From NCBI GenBank assembly GCA_019638275.1, contig JAHBUC010000003.1, positions 1 to 64,000 on the forward strand: 64,000 bases of DNA. Direction: 5' to 3'. Below, piece by piece: positions 25,459-34,202 of this stretch. How positions within the stretch are numbered: position 1 is the first letter of the stretch; every line of letters starts with the position of its first letter. Position numbers and translations under genes: made by a program. The notes under the pieces are model-generated. The model was not told the DNA's origin and made no database searches. It was given only the letters and a program-made list of their open reading frames with translations. This DNA comes from Cyclobacteriaceae bacterium. GTDB taxonomy: Bacteria; Bacteroidota; Bacteroidia; Cytophagales; Cyclobacteriaceae.

Positions 25459-26100
25459 ATGTCAAGCATTTCATCCATCCGAAACGAATATACCAAGGCC
25501 GCATTGGATATTGATTCCGTGCATCATAACCCCGTTGAACAGTTTGGCCAATGGTTTAATGAAGCCCTGGCGGCAAAACTGCCTGAACCAACCGCCATGC
25601 ACCTGGCCACAGTAAATGCACAGGGTAGGCCGTCTGGGCGGATGGTATTATTGAAAGGAATTGAGAATTCGAAGTTTGTTTTCTTTACCAACTACCAAAG
25701 CAGCAAGGGTAAAGAACTGGATGAAAATCCCGTTTGCGCCCTAACCTTTTTCTGGCCTGAGCTGGAACGGCAAGTGCGCATTGAAGGGACCGTGACCCGA
25801 ATTGAAGCGGAGCGCTCTGATGCCTATTTTCAAAGTCGCCCGCGCGGGTCGCAGATTGGAGCATGGTCATCACCGCAAAGTATGCCGATTAAGAATCGCG
25901 AGATATTGGAACAACGGGTGCAGGAAATTGAAAAACGCTTTGAACATCAGGATCCGTTACCAAGGCCGCATCAATGGGGTGGTTATGAAGTAGAACCAAT
26001 GCTGATTGAATTCTGGCAAGGAAGGCCAAGTCGCTTGCACGATAGAATACTTTATACAAAAGCTGATAACGCTTGGAAGATCAGTAGGTTGGCACCTTGA
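25459..26100 (+). CDS. pdxH: Pyridoxamine 5'-phosphate oxidase
   Basis: FMN enzyme oxidising pyridoxamine/pyridoxine 5'-phosphate to pyridoxal 5'-phosphate. 213 residues, the family norm. Motifs: M-H-L-A-T-V-N-A-Q-G-R-P-S-G-R-M-V-L-L-K-G (FMN/substrate), F-F-T-N-Y-Q-S-S-K-G-K-E-L, F-F-W-P-E-L-E-R-Q-V-R-I-E-G, Y-F-Q-S-R-P-R-G-S-Q-I-G-A-W-S-S, W-G-G-Y and the C-terminal W-Q-G-R-P-S-R-L-H-D-R. The ATG at 25459 is chosen because the protein then starts S-S-I-S-S-I-R-N-E-Y; an upstream start at 25429 adds an unlikely leader. Divergent from yqgE. Confidence 0.95.
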   Translation: MSSISSIRNEYTKAALDIDSVHHNPVEQFGQWFNEALAAKLPEPTAMHLATVNAQGRPSGRMVLLKGIENSKFVFFTNYQSSKGKELDENPVCALTFFWPELERQVRIEGTVTRIEAERSDAYFQSRPRGSQIGAWSSPQSMPIKNREILEQRVQEIEKRFEHQDPLPRPHQWGGYEVEPMLIEFWQGRPSRLHDRILYTKADNAWKISRLAP

Positions 26101-26106
26101 ACACTC

Positions 26107-26235
26107 ACCCTTCGACAAGCTCAGGGTGACAAGCTTCAGGAAAACAACTCAGGGTGACAAATAGCCTTGTCATGCTGAGCTCAGTCGAAGCATGACAACG
26201 GAACTGGTCACCCATCGGCAAGCTATAGGTGACAA
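26107..26235. repeat. Tandem hairpin repeat cluster between convergent genes
   Basis: Three related hairpins in a row with a fourth half copy. The first (about 26107-26131) is CACCCT/AGGGTG around TTCGACAAGCTC-like sequence. A partial copy (CTCAGGGTGACA) is at 26149-26160. The best (26167-26198) is a perfect ten-base stem TTGTCATGCT/AGCATGACAA around GAGCTCAGTCGA. The last (26207-26233) is a worn GTCACC/GGTGAC copy. Such 'TTCGAC...TCAG...TGACA' elements occur as dispersed intergenic repeats in many bacterial genomes. Lying between the stops of pdxH and bshB1, it may act as a two-way terminator. Confidence 0.75.
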
Positions 26236-26241
26236 GATAGC

Positions 26242-26958
26242 TTAAATTAAATCAAACAGATTGCGCACACCCGGATACCTACGCAGGGTATAGCCTTCAC
26301 CATATTTGGCGCCAATGGCATGGCCTAACTCCACCGCACGTGCCTCAATGAGTTTAAGAAACTCAGGCTTAGATATGTAAGTCTCTGGCTCTTTGCTTTG
26401 CGGATCATACATCTGACTTTTATACGCCATGTACGAGGCTACTTTCACTTCCCAGAAATCAGAAATGTCGACAATAAAATCAGGTTCGATAAACTGACTT
26501 TGGATGTAATGGTACAAAGCTTTGGGACGCCACGGTTGTTGAGGCTTACCATCCAACGTAGTCTCAACCTTAGCCAACCCGGAAAGAAAGCACGCATCGG
26601 CAGCAAGTTCTGCGGCACGTCCATGATCGGAATGGCGATCGTGTATGGCGTTGGCTAACACAATCTCGGGTTGGTATTTGCGAATGGCACGGATTACCTC
26701 ACGTTGGTGCTCTTCATCATTCCGAAAAAAGCCATCGGCCAATCCGAGGTTTTCACGGGTTGAAAGCTTTAGTATCTCAGCCGCTTTAGCCGCTTCCTGT
26801 AAACGCAATTCGGGTGTACCCCGTGTTCCTAGTTCGCCACGGGTAAAGTCAACAATACCAACCTTGTTACCCAGTGAAATCTGGCGGGCGATTGTACCCC
26901 CGCAACAGAGCTCTGCATCATCGGGGTGGGCTGCTAAAACAAGAATATCTAACTTCAT
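26242..26958 (-). CDS. bshB1: Bacillithiol biosynthesis deacetylase BshB1
   Basis: Zinc-dependent LmbE-family enzyme that removes the acetyl group from GlcNAc-malate in bacillithiol synthesis. 238 residues, cytoplasmic. Motifs: A-A-H-P-D-D-A-E-L-C-C-G-G-T at residues 9-22 with the His and Asp metal ligands, D-F-T-R-G-E-L-G-T-R-G-T, and H-D-R-H-S-D-H-G-R-A-A-E with the second His. These are the BshB1 marks and separate it from the exported PIG-L protein at 2.3-4.9 kb. It follows trxB by 22 bases; the pairing of a thiol-synthesis gene with thioredoxin reductase fits thiol redox balance. Confidence 0.93.
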   Translation of the reverse strand: MKLDILVLAAHPDDAELCCGGTIARQISLGNKVGIVDFTRGELGTRGTPELRLQEAAKAAEILKLSTRENLGLADGFFRNDEEHQREVIRAIRKYQPEIVLANAIHDRHSDHGRAAELAADACFLSGLAKVETTLDGKPQQPWRPKALYHYIQSQFIEPDFIVDISDFWEVKVASYMAYKSQMYDPQSKEPETYISKPEFLKLIEARAVELGHAIGAKYGEGYTLRRYPGVRNLFDLI

Positions 26959-26980
26959 GTATCGTACTGAATTACAGGAA

Positions 26981-27931
26981 TTAATGCCCTACCAATTCAG
27001 CTTCTTTTGCGGCCAAGAATTTCTCCGCATCCAATGCGCCCATACAACCTGTTCCGGCAGCTGTTACTGCCTGGCGGTACACTTTGTCGGCTGCATCACC
27101 TACTGCAAAAACACCTTCTACATTGGTGCGTGTTGTACCGGGCTGCACAGTAATGTAGCCGGTCTCATCCATGTCGATGTACCCTTTAAAGATGTCGGTA
27201 TTGGGCTTGTGCCCGATGGCGAGGAAGAAACCCTGAACCGGAATTTCCTTCTTCTCCCCTGTCTTATTGTTCACTACACGCACCCCGGTTACACCGGTAT
27301 CGTCTCCTAAAATTTCATCGGTTTCCGTGTTCCAGTGAACCTCAATATTTGGTGTATTCAGCACTCGTGATTGCATGATTTTAGATGCACGCATTTCGTC
27401 ACGTCTTACAATCAGGTGAACTTTGGTGCAAAGCTTGGACAAGTAGGTTGATTCCTCCGCAGCTGAATCACCAGCGCCAACAACGGCCACTTCCTTACCA
27501 CGGTAGAAATAACCATCACAAACGGCACAGGCCGATACGCCTTTGTTGTTAAACTTTTCTTCGGATGGAATGCCCAGATACTTGGCCGAAGCTCCTGTTG
27601 CAATGATTACCGTTTCGGCTTCCACCACATCCTTTTCGTCTACCGTAACCTTGTGCGGGTAGCCTGAAAAGTCGACTGAAGTTACCAGTCCGTAATGAAT
27701 CTTCGTTCCGAAGCGTTCAGCTTGTTTTTGCAGATCAACCATCATTTGCGGGCCGTTAATTCCATCCGGATAACCGGGGAAGTTCTCCACATCGTTAGTG
27801 GTTGTGAGTTGGCCGCCCGGCTGACCGCCAGTATACAATACCGGGTTCAAACCTGCGCGAGCCGCATAAATGGCCGCTGTATATCCGGCAGGACCGGATC
27901 CGATAATCAACACTTTTACTTTCTCTGACAT
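26981..27931 (-). CDS. trxB: Thioredoxin-disulfide reductase
   Basis: NADPH- and FAD-dependent reductase of thioredoxin, 316 residues, cytoplasmic. FAD motif G-S-G-P-A-G-Y-T-A at about 12-20, G-G-Q-P-G-G-Q-L-T-T-T near 36, redox centre C-A-V-C-D-G near 136-141, NADPH motif V-V-G-A-G-D-S-A-A-E-E near 150, and the C-terminal G-V-F-A-V-G-D-A-A-D-K-V-Y-R-Q-A-V-T-A-A-G-T-G. Same strand as bshB1 and separated from rpoD by a terminator. Confidence 0.95.
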   Translation of the reverse strand: MSEKVKVLIIGSGPAGYTAAIYAARAGLNPVLYTGGQPGGQLTTTNDVENFPGYPDGINGPQMMVDLQKQAERFGTKIHYGLVTSVDFSGYPHKVTVDEKDVVEAETVIIATGASAKYLGIPSEEKFNNKGVSACAVCDGYFYRGKEVAVVGAGDSAAEESTYLSKLCTKVHLIVRRDEMRASKIMQSRVLNTPNIEVHWNTETDEILGDDTGVTGVRVVNNKTGEKKEIPVQGFFLAIGHKPNTDIFKGYIDMDETGYITVQPGTTRTNVEGVFAVGDAADKVYRQAVTAAGTGCMGALDAEKFLAAKEAELVGH

Positions 27932-27945
27932 AGTTCGTTAGTTAA

Positions 27946-27977
27946 AACAAAGGGCCCCGCATTGCTTTGAGACCCTT
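27946..27977 (-). terminator. Terminator of rpoD
   Basis: On the - strand a nine-base stem AAGGGTCTC / GGGGCCCTT (two G-T pairs) with a ten-base loop, followed by TTGTTTT. It lies between rpoD and trxB. Confidence 0.65.
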
Positions 27978-28003
27978 CAAAATTCGAATGCAACAATCAA
28001 TTT

Positions 28004-28870
28004 TTAACCGAGGTAAGGTTTTAAAGCCTTACTTCTTGAAGTATGACGTAACCTTCTGATTGCCTTTTCCTTAATCTGGCGCACCCGTTCCCGTGTTAAG
28101 TTGAACTTCTCCCCGATTTCCTCCAACGTCATGGCATGCTCGCCATTCAGCCCGAAGTATAGGGTAATCACATCAGCCTCACGCTGTGTAAGGGTTGACA
28201 AGGCCCGCTGCACTTCCTTGCGCAACGAATCATTCATCAAACCGGAGTCCGGAGTCTCTTCACTGTCGTTCTCCAACACATCTAACAAGCTGTTCTCCTC
28301 GCCTTGCACAAACGGGGCATCCATGGAAACATGGCGACCGGAAATCTTCATGGTATCCACCACTTCCGCAGTAGTTACATCAAGCACTTCCGCCAATTCT
28401 TCCGGTGATGGTTCACGCTCATACTTCTGCTCCAATTCAGAGAACGTTTTTGAAATCTTTTGTTGAGTGAACCTTACACGGTTAAGAGGTAAGCGAACAA
28501 TACGCGACTGCTCGGCTAATGTTTGCAGGATGGATTGGCGAATCCACCAAACGGCATACGATATAAACTTAAAACCCCGGGTTTCATCAAAGCGTTGAGC
28601 TGCTTTAATAAGTCCGAGGTTTCCTTCATTGATCAAATCTCCCAGTGACAAGCCCTGGTTCTGGTATTGTTTGGCAACAGACACCACAAAACGAAGGTTG
28701 GCTTTCGTCAACTTCTCCAATGCAATCTGGTCGCCTTCCTTGATACGCTTGGCCAATTCAACTTCTTCATCAGGCGTAAGCAGGTCAACCTTACCAATTT
28801 CCTGAAGGTACTTATCCAGCGATTGGCTCTCGCGATTCGTTATCTGTTTGCTGATCTTGAGCTGTCTCAT
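28004..28870 (-). CDS. rpoD: Primary RNA polymerase sigma factor
   Basis: A 288-residue group 1-type sigma-70. Region 1.2 begins at once ([12 protein letters not shown]), so region 1.1 is absent, as usual in Bacteroidota. Region 2 has L-V-S..type core [24 protein letters not shown], and [15 protein letters not shown]; region 4 has [20 protein letters not shown]. This sigma recognises TTTG/TAnnTTTG promoters, several of which are visible in this window. It lies upstream of trxB and directly downstream of pnp. Confidence 0.95.
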   Translation of the reverse strand: MRQLKISKQITNRESQSLDKYLQEIGKVDLLTPDEEVELAKRIKEGDQIALEKLTKANLRFVVSVAKQYQNQGLSLGDLINEGNLGLIKAAQRFDETRGFKFISYAVWWIRQSILQTLAEQSRIVRLPLNRVRFTQQKISKTFSELEQKYEREPSPEELAEVLDVTTAEVVDTMKISGRHVSMDAPFVQGEENSLLDVLENDSEETPDSGLMNDSLRKEVQRALSTLTQREADVITLYFGLNGEHAMTLEEIGEKFNLTRERVRQIKEKAIRRLRHTSRSKALKPYLG

Positions 28871-28938
28871 CTAGTACTAAATGTTCAGTGGTGTAACAAT
28901 ATAGTGTCTAAAGTTAGTTCCTGTCAACCTGCGTACCG

Positions 28939-31086
28939 TTATTCCGATGCGGTGGCCTCCTTCTTTGGTGGTTTAGGCAACAATACCTTACGGGAAAGCC
29001 TGAATTTACCAGTCTTTTTATCAATTTCAACCAGCTTCACTTTCACTTCTTCCCCTACTTCCATTACGCCATCCATTGTCTCCAGGCGCTCCCACTTAAT
29101 CTCGGAAATGTGCAGCAGGCCGTCTTTACCCGGCATGAATTCTACAAACGCTCCGAACGGCATAATCGACTTCACTTTGCCGTCATATACCTGGCCAATT
29201 TCAGGCATGGCAACAATTGCGCGAATGCGTCTTAAAGCAGCCTCCATCACATCTTTATTGGTAGCAAAAACGTTTACCACGCCTTTGTTGTTTACTTCTT
29301 CAATCACCACGGTAGCTCCCGTTGTGTTCTGAATATCCTGAACCACTTTTCCACCGGGGCCGATCACCGCACCGATCATTTCTTTCTCGATGATGACGGT
29401 TTCAGCGCGAGGTGTGTGTGGCTTCAGGTCAGCCTTAGAAGCCGACAAGGTCTTCTTCATTTCGTTGAGGATATGCAAACGACCTTCTTTTGCCTGAAGC
29501 AATGCTTCGCGTAATACTTCGTACGTCAACCCATCTACTTTCAAGTCCATCTGACAAGCGGTTAACCCGTTCTCTGTGCCCGTAGTCTTGAAGTCCATGT
29601 CTCCCAGGTGATCTTCATCACCAAGGATATCGGAAAGGATCGCATATTTACCTGTCTGCGAATCGGAGATCATCCCCATCGCAATACCTGAAACAGGTCC
29701 TTTAACCGGAATACCAGAATCCATCAACGCTAGGGCGCCAGCACAAACTGTAGCCATAGAAGATGAACCGTTTGATTCCAGGATATCGGATACCACGCGA
29801 ATGGTATATGGATTTTCTGTGTCAGCCGGTAGCACATATTTCAATCCACGCAAGGCAAGATTTCCGTGACCCACTTCACGTCTTCCCGGTCCACGGTTTG
29901 GCTTCACCTCTCCCGTAGAAAACCCGGGAAAGTTGTAGTGTAAAATAAATTTATTGGAGCCTTCAAACATGGCGCCATCAACCATCTGCTCATCCAGCTT
30001 GGTTCCTAGTGTTACCGTTGTTAACGATTGTGTTTCACCACGGGTAAACAATGCTGAACCATGCGCTGAAGGCAATACATCAACTTCAGAGAATATCGGT
30101 CTGATTTCCTTCGTGTTACGACCATCCAGGCGAATACCTTCATTCAATACAAGATCGCGTGCGGCTTTCTTTTCTATGTCGTGGTAATAACGCTTAACGA
30201 GATCCTTATTTATCGTTGTGTCTTCTGGTAACGCAGTGAGGTAATCTTCCAGCACTTGCTTGAATGCCTTGCCACGCTCTTTCTTATTTTTGATTTGCTG
30301 TTTGGCAACAGCATATACTTTCGGATACAATAACTTGCTAAGCTCTTCGCGAAGGTTTTCATCATTCACTTCGTGGTTGTAGGTACGCTTTACCGTTTTA
30401 CCCAACTCCTTTGCCATGTCAAGCTGAAGCTGACACTGCACCTTGATGGCATCGTGAGCAATTTTCAACGCCTCCAGCATATCATCTTCGCTCACTTCTT
30501 TCATCTCCCCTTCCACCATCAAAATGTTTTCAATAGAAGCAGCAACAATCAAATCGATATCTGCGCGATCTTTATCGGCCAGTGAAGGGTTGACAATAAA
30601 CTTACCTTCTACGCGGGCAACACGTACTTCTGAAATTGGTCCGCCCCAAGGTATATCCGAAACCGACAGCGCTGCGGAGGCTGCAAATGCTGCCAATGAA
30701 TCGGGCAGTGCGTTTGCATCACCAGAGATCAAAGAAATATTAACCTGCGTTTCGGCATGGAAATCACTAGGAAACAACGGTCTCAAGGCACGGTCAACCA
30801 ACCGGCTGATCAGGATTTCGTAGTCGGATAATCTGCTTTCACGCTTCAGGAAACCTCCCGGGATTTTACCGGTAGAAGCGAACTTCTCCTGGTAATCAAC
30901 CGAAAGTGGCATGAAATCCACGCCTTCATTGGCGTCTTCTCTGGCCACTGCGGTAGCCAACAGCATGGTGTTGCCCATGCGTAATACAACAGAACCATCG
31001 GCCTGACGGGCCATTTTACCCGTTTCGATGGTGATCTCCCTTCCATCTGGGAGTTTGCAGCTTTTTGATAATACATTAAACGTCAT
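28939..31086 (-). CDS. pnp: Polyribonucleotide nucleotidyltransferase (PNPase)
   Basis: Phosphorolytic 3'-5' exoribonuclease, 715 residues. Two RNase PH-like cores: the first near 15-220 ([11 protein letters not shown]), the second near 320-530 with [20 protein letters not shown] and the active-site [20 protein letters not shown] domain follows ([11 protein letters not shown]), then S1 ([17 protein letters not shown]). It follows rpsO, the classic rpsO-pnp order, with a hairpin between them that could attenuate or be processed. Confidence 0.97.
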   Translation of the reverse strand: MTFNVLSKSCKLPDGREITIETGKMARQADGSVVLRMGNTMLLATAVAREDANEGVDFMPLSVDYQEKFASTGKIPGGFLKRESRLSDYEILISRLVDRALRPLFPSDFHAETQVNISLISGDANALPDSLAAFAASAALSVSDIPWGGPISEVRVARVEGKFIVNPSLADKDRADIDLIVAASIENILMVEGEMKEVSEDDMLEALKIAHDAIKVQCQLQLDMAKELGKTVKRTYNHEVNDENLREELSKLLYPKVYAVAKQQIKNKKERGKAFKQVLEDYLTALPEDTTINKDLVKRYYHDIEKKAARDLVLNEGIRLDGRNTKEIRPIFSEVDVLPSAHGSALFTRGETQSLTTVTLGTKLDEQMVDGAMFEGSNKFILHYNFPGFSTGEVKPNRGPGRREVGHGNLALRGLKYVLPADTENPYTIRVVSDILESNGSSSMATVCAGALALMDSGIPVKGPVSGIAMGMISDSQTGKYAILSDILGDEDHLGDMDFKTTGTENGLTACQMDLKVDGLTYEVLREALLQAKEGRLHILNEMKKTLSASKADLKPHTPRAETVIIEKEMIGAVIGPGGKVVQDIQNTTGATVVIEEVNNKGVVNVFATNKDVMEAALRRIRAIVAMPEIGQVYDGKVKSIMPFGAFVEFMPGKDGLLHISEIKWERLETMDGVMEVGEEVKVKLVEIDKKTGKFRLSRKVLLPKPPKKEATASE

Positions 31087-31143
31087 AAAAAATGGGTTAA
31101 AGTCACGGGCCGTTTAGCCTCAAATGACTTATTTATAAAATAC

Positions 31144-31170
31144 AAAAAGGGAACCTTGATCAGGTTCCCT
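31144..31170 (-). terminator. Hairpin between rpsO and pnp
   Basis: On the - strand AGGGAACC / GGTTCCCT (eight bases, seven-base loop) followed by TTTTTG. It may terminate part of the rpsO transcripts or serve as a processing site before pnp. Confidence 0.75.
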
Positions 31171-31189
31171 GTATACATTTGAGTTCGTT

Positions 31190-31465
31190 TTACTTTCTAA
31201 GGTCTAGCTCGGCCAGGATTGCCCGGTACCGGCTAATGTCTGAATTTTGAAGGTAATTCAGCAATTTCTTGCGCTTACCAACCATCTTCATCAAACCCTG
31301 CTGGGTTGCAAAGTCCTTTTTGTGCGTCTTCAGATGGCCTGTCAGGTGATTGATTCGGTGTGTAAACAGGGCAATCTGAGCTTCTGGCGAACCAGTATCT
31401 TTTTCCGATTTGGCTATGCCATGCTTCTTGAACAGCTCTTTTTTCGTTTCAACGGTTAAATACAT
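31190..31465 (-). CDS. rpsO: 30S ribosomal protein S15
   Basis: A 91-residue S15 binding 16S rRNA in the small subunit platform. Motifs: [38 protein letters not shown] and [16 protein letters not shown]. Normal length. A strong promoter lies just upstream, and pnp follows. Confidence 0.97.
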   Translation of the reverse strand: MYLTVETKKELFKKHGIAKSEKDTGSPEAQIALFTHRINHLTGHLKTHKKDFATQQGLMKMVGKRKKLLNYLQNSDISRYRAILAELDLRK

Positions 31466-31496
31466 GTTGTTTCTATTATACTCTTAATTCAGCCGG

Positions 31497-31529
31497 CAAA
31501 GATACGCGAAACGGGCTGAATTATCCAAA
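31497..31529 (-). promoter_or_regulatory. Promoter of rpsO
   Basis: On the - strand: TTTG (31526-31529), 21 bases, then TATCTTTG (31497-31504), a full match to the Bacteroidota -33/-7 elements, 31 bases before the rpsO ATG. It sits directly after the stop of the LptF-like gene. Confidence 0.8.
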
Positions 31530-31535
31530 AAAGCC

Positions 31536-33380
31536 TCACTTTTTCATTCCATCGGGTGGAAACCATTTTGCCCTTACCTGTTCGTACCAACGGCCTACCT
31601 TATCGAACACTACCTGGTAGAAATCGGCCTCAAAAAGGCGCGCATCAATACGGGCCTGCCGTAGAAATATGAGCCCGATTCCAAACAAAATAACATCAGC
31701 CGACCAAACGCCTACCTCAACGCTCACAAAGCCTTGCTTGGCCCACTTCTCGCCTGTTATGGTGAGCAAGTAGTAAATAATAAAGAAGAGAATAGAAACC
31801 AGAAATGGAACGCCCAGCCCCCCCTTCTTGATAATGGCACCCAGCGGAGCTCCGATCAGGAACATGGCAATGCACGCCAATGAACTGGCTAAAATCTTAT
31901 GCCACTGAATGCGGAATACACGTTGATCTACTTCGTAAAAATCGAGTGATGTGGTGGTGCTGTTCACCTGCGACTTCACCACACGCGCACGGTTGAGGGC
32001 CGCTGTATACATTACCTTATCTGGCGGTAGTTTTAACACACTATCAATCTTTGCTTCACGGGCTGAATCAGTCAGTACAAGTACCTTCTTCTTCGGAATT
32101 GGTGTAACCGCTTGCTGAAGCTTCTTTTCCCGTACTTGTTTTGATTGCGGTGTAATGGATGGTCTGGGCTGCTCCTTCCGTTGTGTACCTCGCGGATCAT
32201 CCACCTTAATTTCACGGGACACACTTACTGAATCACGCGGCCGCCTCTTTTCCTGAACCACCGAAGGGCGTGTAATCTCTTTCGCAACGGCTGCAGTATC
32301 CGCCAGTTGAATTTTTACTTCCCGATTATCCACTGCGATTGGCTTTTCAAGTGGTACGGGCTGATCTAAACGTTGTTCCTTTTCTGCTTCCAGCAGGGCC
32401 AGCGAATCACGCTTCTTCCTGTAAGCCAACAAATCCGGTGGCAGCAACAAAGAATCATTGCGCATCAGGTAGGTAAAAAAGGTGCGATAGGAGTTGTACT
32501 GATTTAGCTTCTGGCTCATCACCTGACCGCGCAACGAATCAAGATCACTGTCTAGCTCAGCCATGTTGCGCATGATGCGGTTTCCCTGAAACCATTTTTT
32601 GTCGGTGCGCTGAATCTGAAATGAAGACAAATCAAATATCACCTGGGTTTTGGCAAATTTACTGCGGCTAAGTGTTTCTGTGCCGTAGGTTGGTGTTTTC
32701 CCAACCAAATCCTGACCTGCACTGGTACCCTCGGTGTAATTGTATCCCTTAAATAATTCAAGTTTCAAGTAACGTTCATTCAGAATGGTGTACATCTTGC
32801 CTGAATCGGCAACAGTAACATCTTTATTGCCATCGTGTTTGCGGTGGTCATAAATGATCACATCTTTCAATGTGATGCCATCCGGAAACTTTTCATTCAC
32901 TTTTATACTGATGTCGGGAATGCCGTTGTAGAATGTGCCCTCACGAATATCCAATGCCGGCTTTTTCTGTTTGATGTCCCACAACAAGCTGTACGCTTCA
33001 AGTGCAGCTTTGGGCACCAGGTTGTTGTTGATGTAAAATGCACAAACCGTCAGGATCAACACAAAAAAGAAAATGGGCTGAATGGCTCGCAAAAGAGAAA
33101 TACCTGCACTCTTCACAGCCGTTAACTCAAAATGTTCACCCAAACTTCCAAATGTCATCAACGAAGACAACAACACCGCCAACGGCAAGGCCACAGGTGT
33201 CATAAACACGGCAAAGTAAAACAGCAACTGCCCGATCACATCAAAGCCAAGTCCTTTGCCGATGATGTCGTCAAAATACTTGAGCATGTGTTGCATGAGC
33301 AAAATAAAAACCACGACCAGGAACGTGAGAATGAACGGTCCCAGGAAAGAGCTGAGAATAAGCTTGTCGAGTTTTTTCAT
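31536..33380 (-). CDS. LptF/LptG family lipopolysaccharide export permease
   Basis: Predicted inner-membrane permease of the Lpt LPS-export ABC complex, 614 residues. The N-terminal half has membrane helices near 12-30, 48-75 and 98-120 with the typical K-L-D-K-L-I-L-S-S-F-L start, a periplasmic beta-jellyroll from about 130 to 300, then three C-terminal helices (A-S-S-L-A-C-I-A-M-F-L-I-G-A-P-L-G-A-I-I-K-K-G-G near 500). Residues about 315-445 are a Lys/Glu/Pro-rich, probably disordered insertion that makes it longer than typical LptF/G. I start at the ATG ending at 33380 because it opens the first helix. LptF or LptG cannot be told apart here. Confidence 0.85.
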   Translation of the reverse strand: MKKLDKLILSSFLGPFILTFLVVVFILLMQHMLKYFDDIIGKGLGFDVIGQLLFYFAVFMTPVALPLAVLLSSLMTFGSLGEHFELTAVKSAGISLLRAIQPIFFFVLILTVCAFYINNNLVPKAALEAYSLLWDIKQKKPALDIREGTFYNGIPDISIKVNEKFPDGITLKDVIIYDHRKHDGNKDVTVADSGKMYTILNERYLKLELFKGYNYTEGTSAGQDLVGKTPTYGTETLSRSKFAKTQVIFDLSSFQIQRTDKKWFQGNRIMRNMAELDSDLDSLRGQVMSQKLNQYNSYRTFFTYLMRNDSLLLPPDLLAYRKKRDSLALLEAEKEQRLDQPVPLEKPIAVDNREVKIQLADTAAVAKEITRPSVVQEKRRPRDSVSVSREIKVDDPRGTQRKEQPRPSITPQSKQVREKKLQQAVTPIPKKKVLVLTDSAREAKIDSVLKLPPDKVMYTAALNRARVVKSQVNSTTTSLDFYEVDQRVFRIQWHKILASSLACIAMFLIGAPLGAIIKKGGLGVPFLVSILFFIIYYLLTITGEKWAKQGFVSVEVGVWSADVILFGIGLIFLRQARIDARLFEADFYQVVFDKVGRWYEQVRAKWFPPDGMKK

Positions 33381-33416
33381 GCGGTTAACGGTGCCCGAAA
33401 GCAACAAATAACACGC

Positions 33417-33424
33417 CAAAGATA
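33417..33424 (-). promoter_or_regulatory. Possible -7 element for the LptF-like gene
   Basis: TATCTTTG on the - strand matches TAnnTTTG fully and lies 36 bases before the ATG. No TTTG is seen at the right distance upstream. Confidence 0.35.
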
Positions 33425-33554
33425 CTTGTAAAGTGCATTTTAAAATCAGACACTCGAAACTCTTTCACCTGCCCAATTTCATGATTTAAGAACAAGGAAT
33501 GTTGATTTGTGATTTAAGAGGTTGAGCAATCACAGAAGTCGGGCTTATTCAGCC

Positions 33555-33956
33555 TCACCCTCCCACAATCTTTCTCAGCGACTCCACCAGGCTATTCCAC
33601 AAGTCGTTGAGTTCGCGCAGGTCATCAAAATCGGAGTAGTCGGTAACTTTCAAAAACACGGATTGGGTTAATTCATTAAACTCCAGGCGAAGTTCAAAAT
33701 AAGAGGGGTCTTTCTCGTCTTCTTCATTTTCAGGCACAAATTCAAATCGCACAAAATGATTGGTACGGTGAGCCGTCATGCGCGCCTTGTGTTCGTCATG
33801 GTCCCAGATGAATGTGAAGGTCTTGTCCATGTTATTGATCGTCACATTATCTGCAAACCATTCAGAAAGTCCACTGGCTGACTGGATATAAGGATACAGC
33901 ATTTTAATGGATGCATGTACCTCATAATCAGCCGTGAATAATTTCTTTTTTGCCAT
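33555..33956 (-). CDS. START-like domain protein
   Basis: A 133-residue cytoplasmic protein of the START/AHSA1-like helix-grip fold: K-K-L-F-T-A-D-Y-E-V-H-A-S-I-K-M-L-Y-P-Y-I, S-G-L-S-E-W-F-A-D-N-V, F-T-F-I-W-D-H-D-E-H-K-A-R, F-R-F-E-F-V-P type strand, and a C-terminal helix L-N-D-L-W-N-S-L-V-E-S-L. It is a common single-copy protein in Bacteroidota; the ligand is unknown. ATG ending at 33956 preferred over one three codons upstream. Confidence 0.8.
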   Translation of the reverse strand: MAKKKLFTADYEVHASIKMLYPYIQSASGLSEWFADNVTINNMDKTFTFIWDHDEHKARMTAHRTNHFVRFEFVPENEEDEKDPSYFELRLEFNELTQSVFLKVTDYSDFDDLRELNDLWNSLVESLRKIVGG

Positions 33957-34015
33957 GGTGTGCATAGGTGTTTGAAATTAGAAGAATTTTTCGGCAAGGC
34001 AAAATAAAAATCAGT

Positions 34016-34048
34016 TTTGGCAGAATACTCGCATTCTTTGTAAGTTTG
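34016..34048 (+). promoter_or_regulatory. Promoter of tRNA-Met
   Basis: TTTG (34016-34019), 21 bases, then TAAGTTTG (34041-34048), a full match to the Bacteroidota consensus, 18 bases before the tRNA. Confidence 0.8.
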
Positions 34049-34066
34049 CGGGCCTTAATTGAAAAT

Positions 34067-34140
34067 GGCGCGGTAGCTCAGGTGGTTAGAGCGTTGGATT
34101 CATAACCCAAAGGTCGGGGGTTCAACTCCCCCCCGCGCTA
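34067..34140 (+). tRNA. tRNA-Met (anticodon CAT, elongator-like)
   Basis: A 74-nucleotide cloverleaf. The acceptor GGCGCGG pairs with CCGCGCT (G-T at the first pair), D arm GCTCAGGTGGTTAGAGC, anticodon loop T-T-C-A-T-A-A, T arm GGGGG-TTCAACT-CCCCC. CCA is not encoded. The paired first base and the stem lacking three G-C pairs next to the loop argue against initiator tRNA. An Ile-type CAT tRNA (lysidine-modified) is less likely but possible. The last pair of the anticodon stem is an A-C mismatch. Confidence 0.92.
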
Positions 34141-34143
34141 CAA

Positions 34144-34180
34144 AAAGCCCTGTTCCTGTTTTGGGACGGGGCTTTCGTTT
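34144..34180 (+). terminator. Strong terminator after tRNA-Met
   Basis: A 13-base stem starting AAAGCCC and closing GGGCTTT (two G-T pairs) around loop TGTTTT, followed by CGTTTT. It lies in the 62 bases between tRNA-Met and pgi. Confidence 0.85.
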
Positions 34181-34202
34181 TAGAACGCTAACGGAAAAGC
34201 CC

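Noticed and set aside
26101..26241. CRISPR-like array between pdxH and bshB1
   Set aside because: The repeats are hairpins of unequal length and spacing in both orientations, without regular spacers or cas genes.
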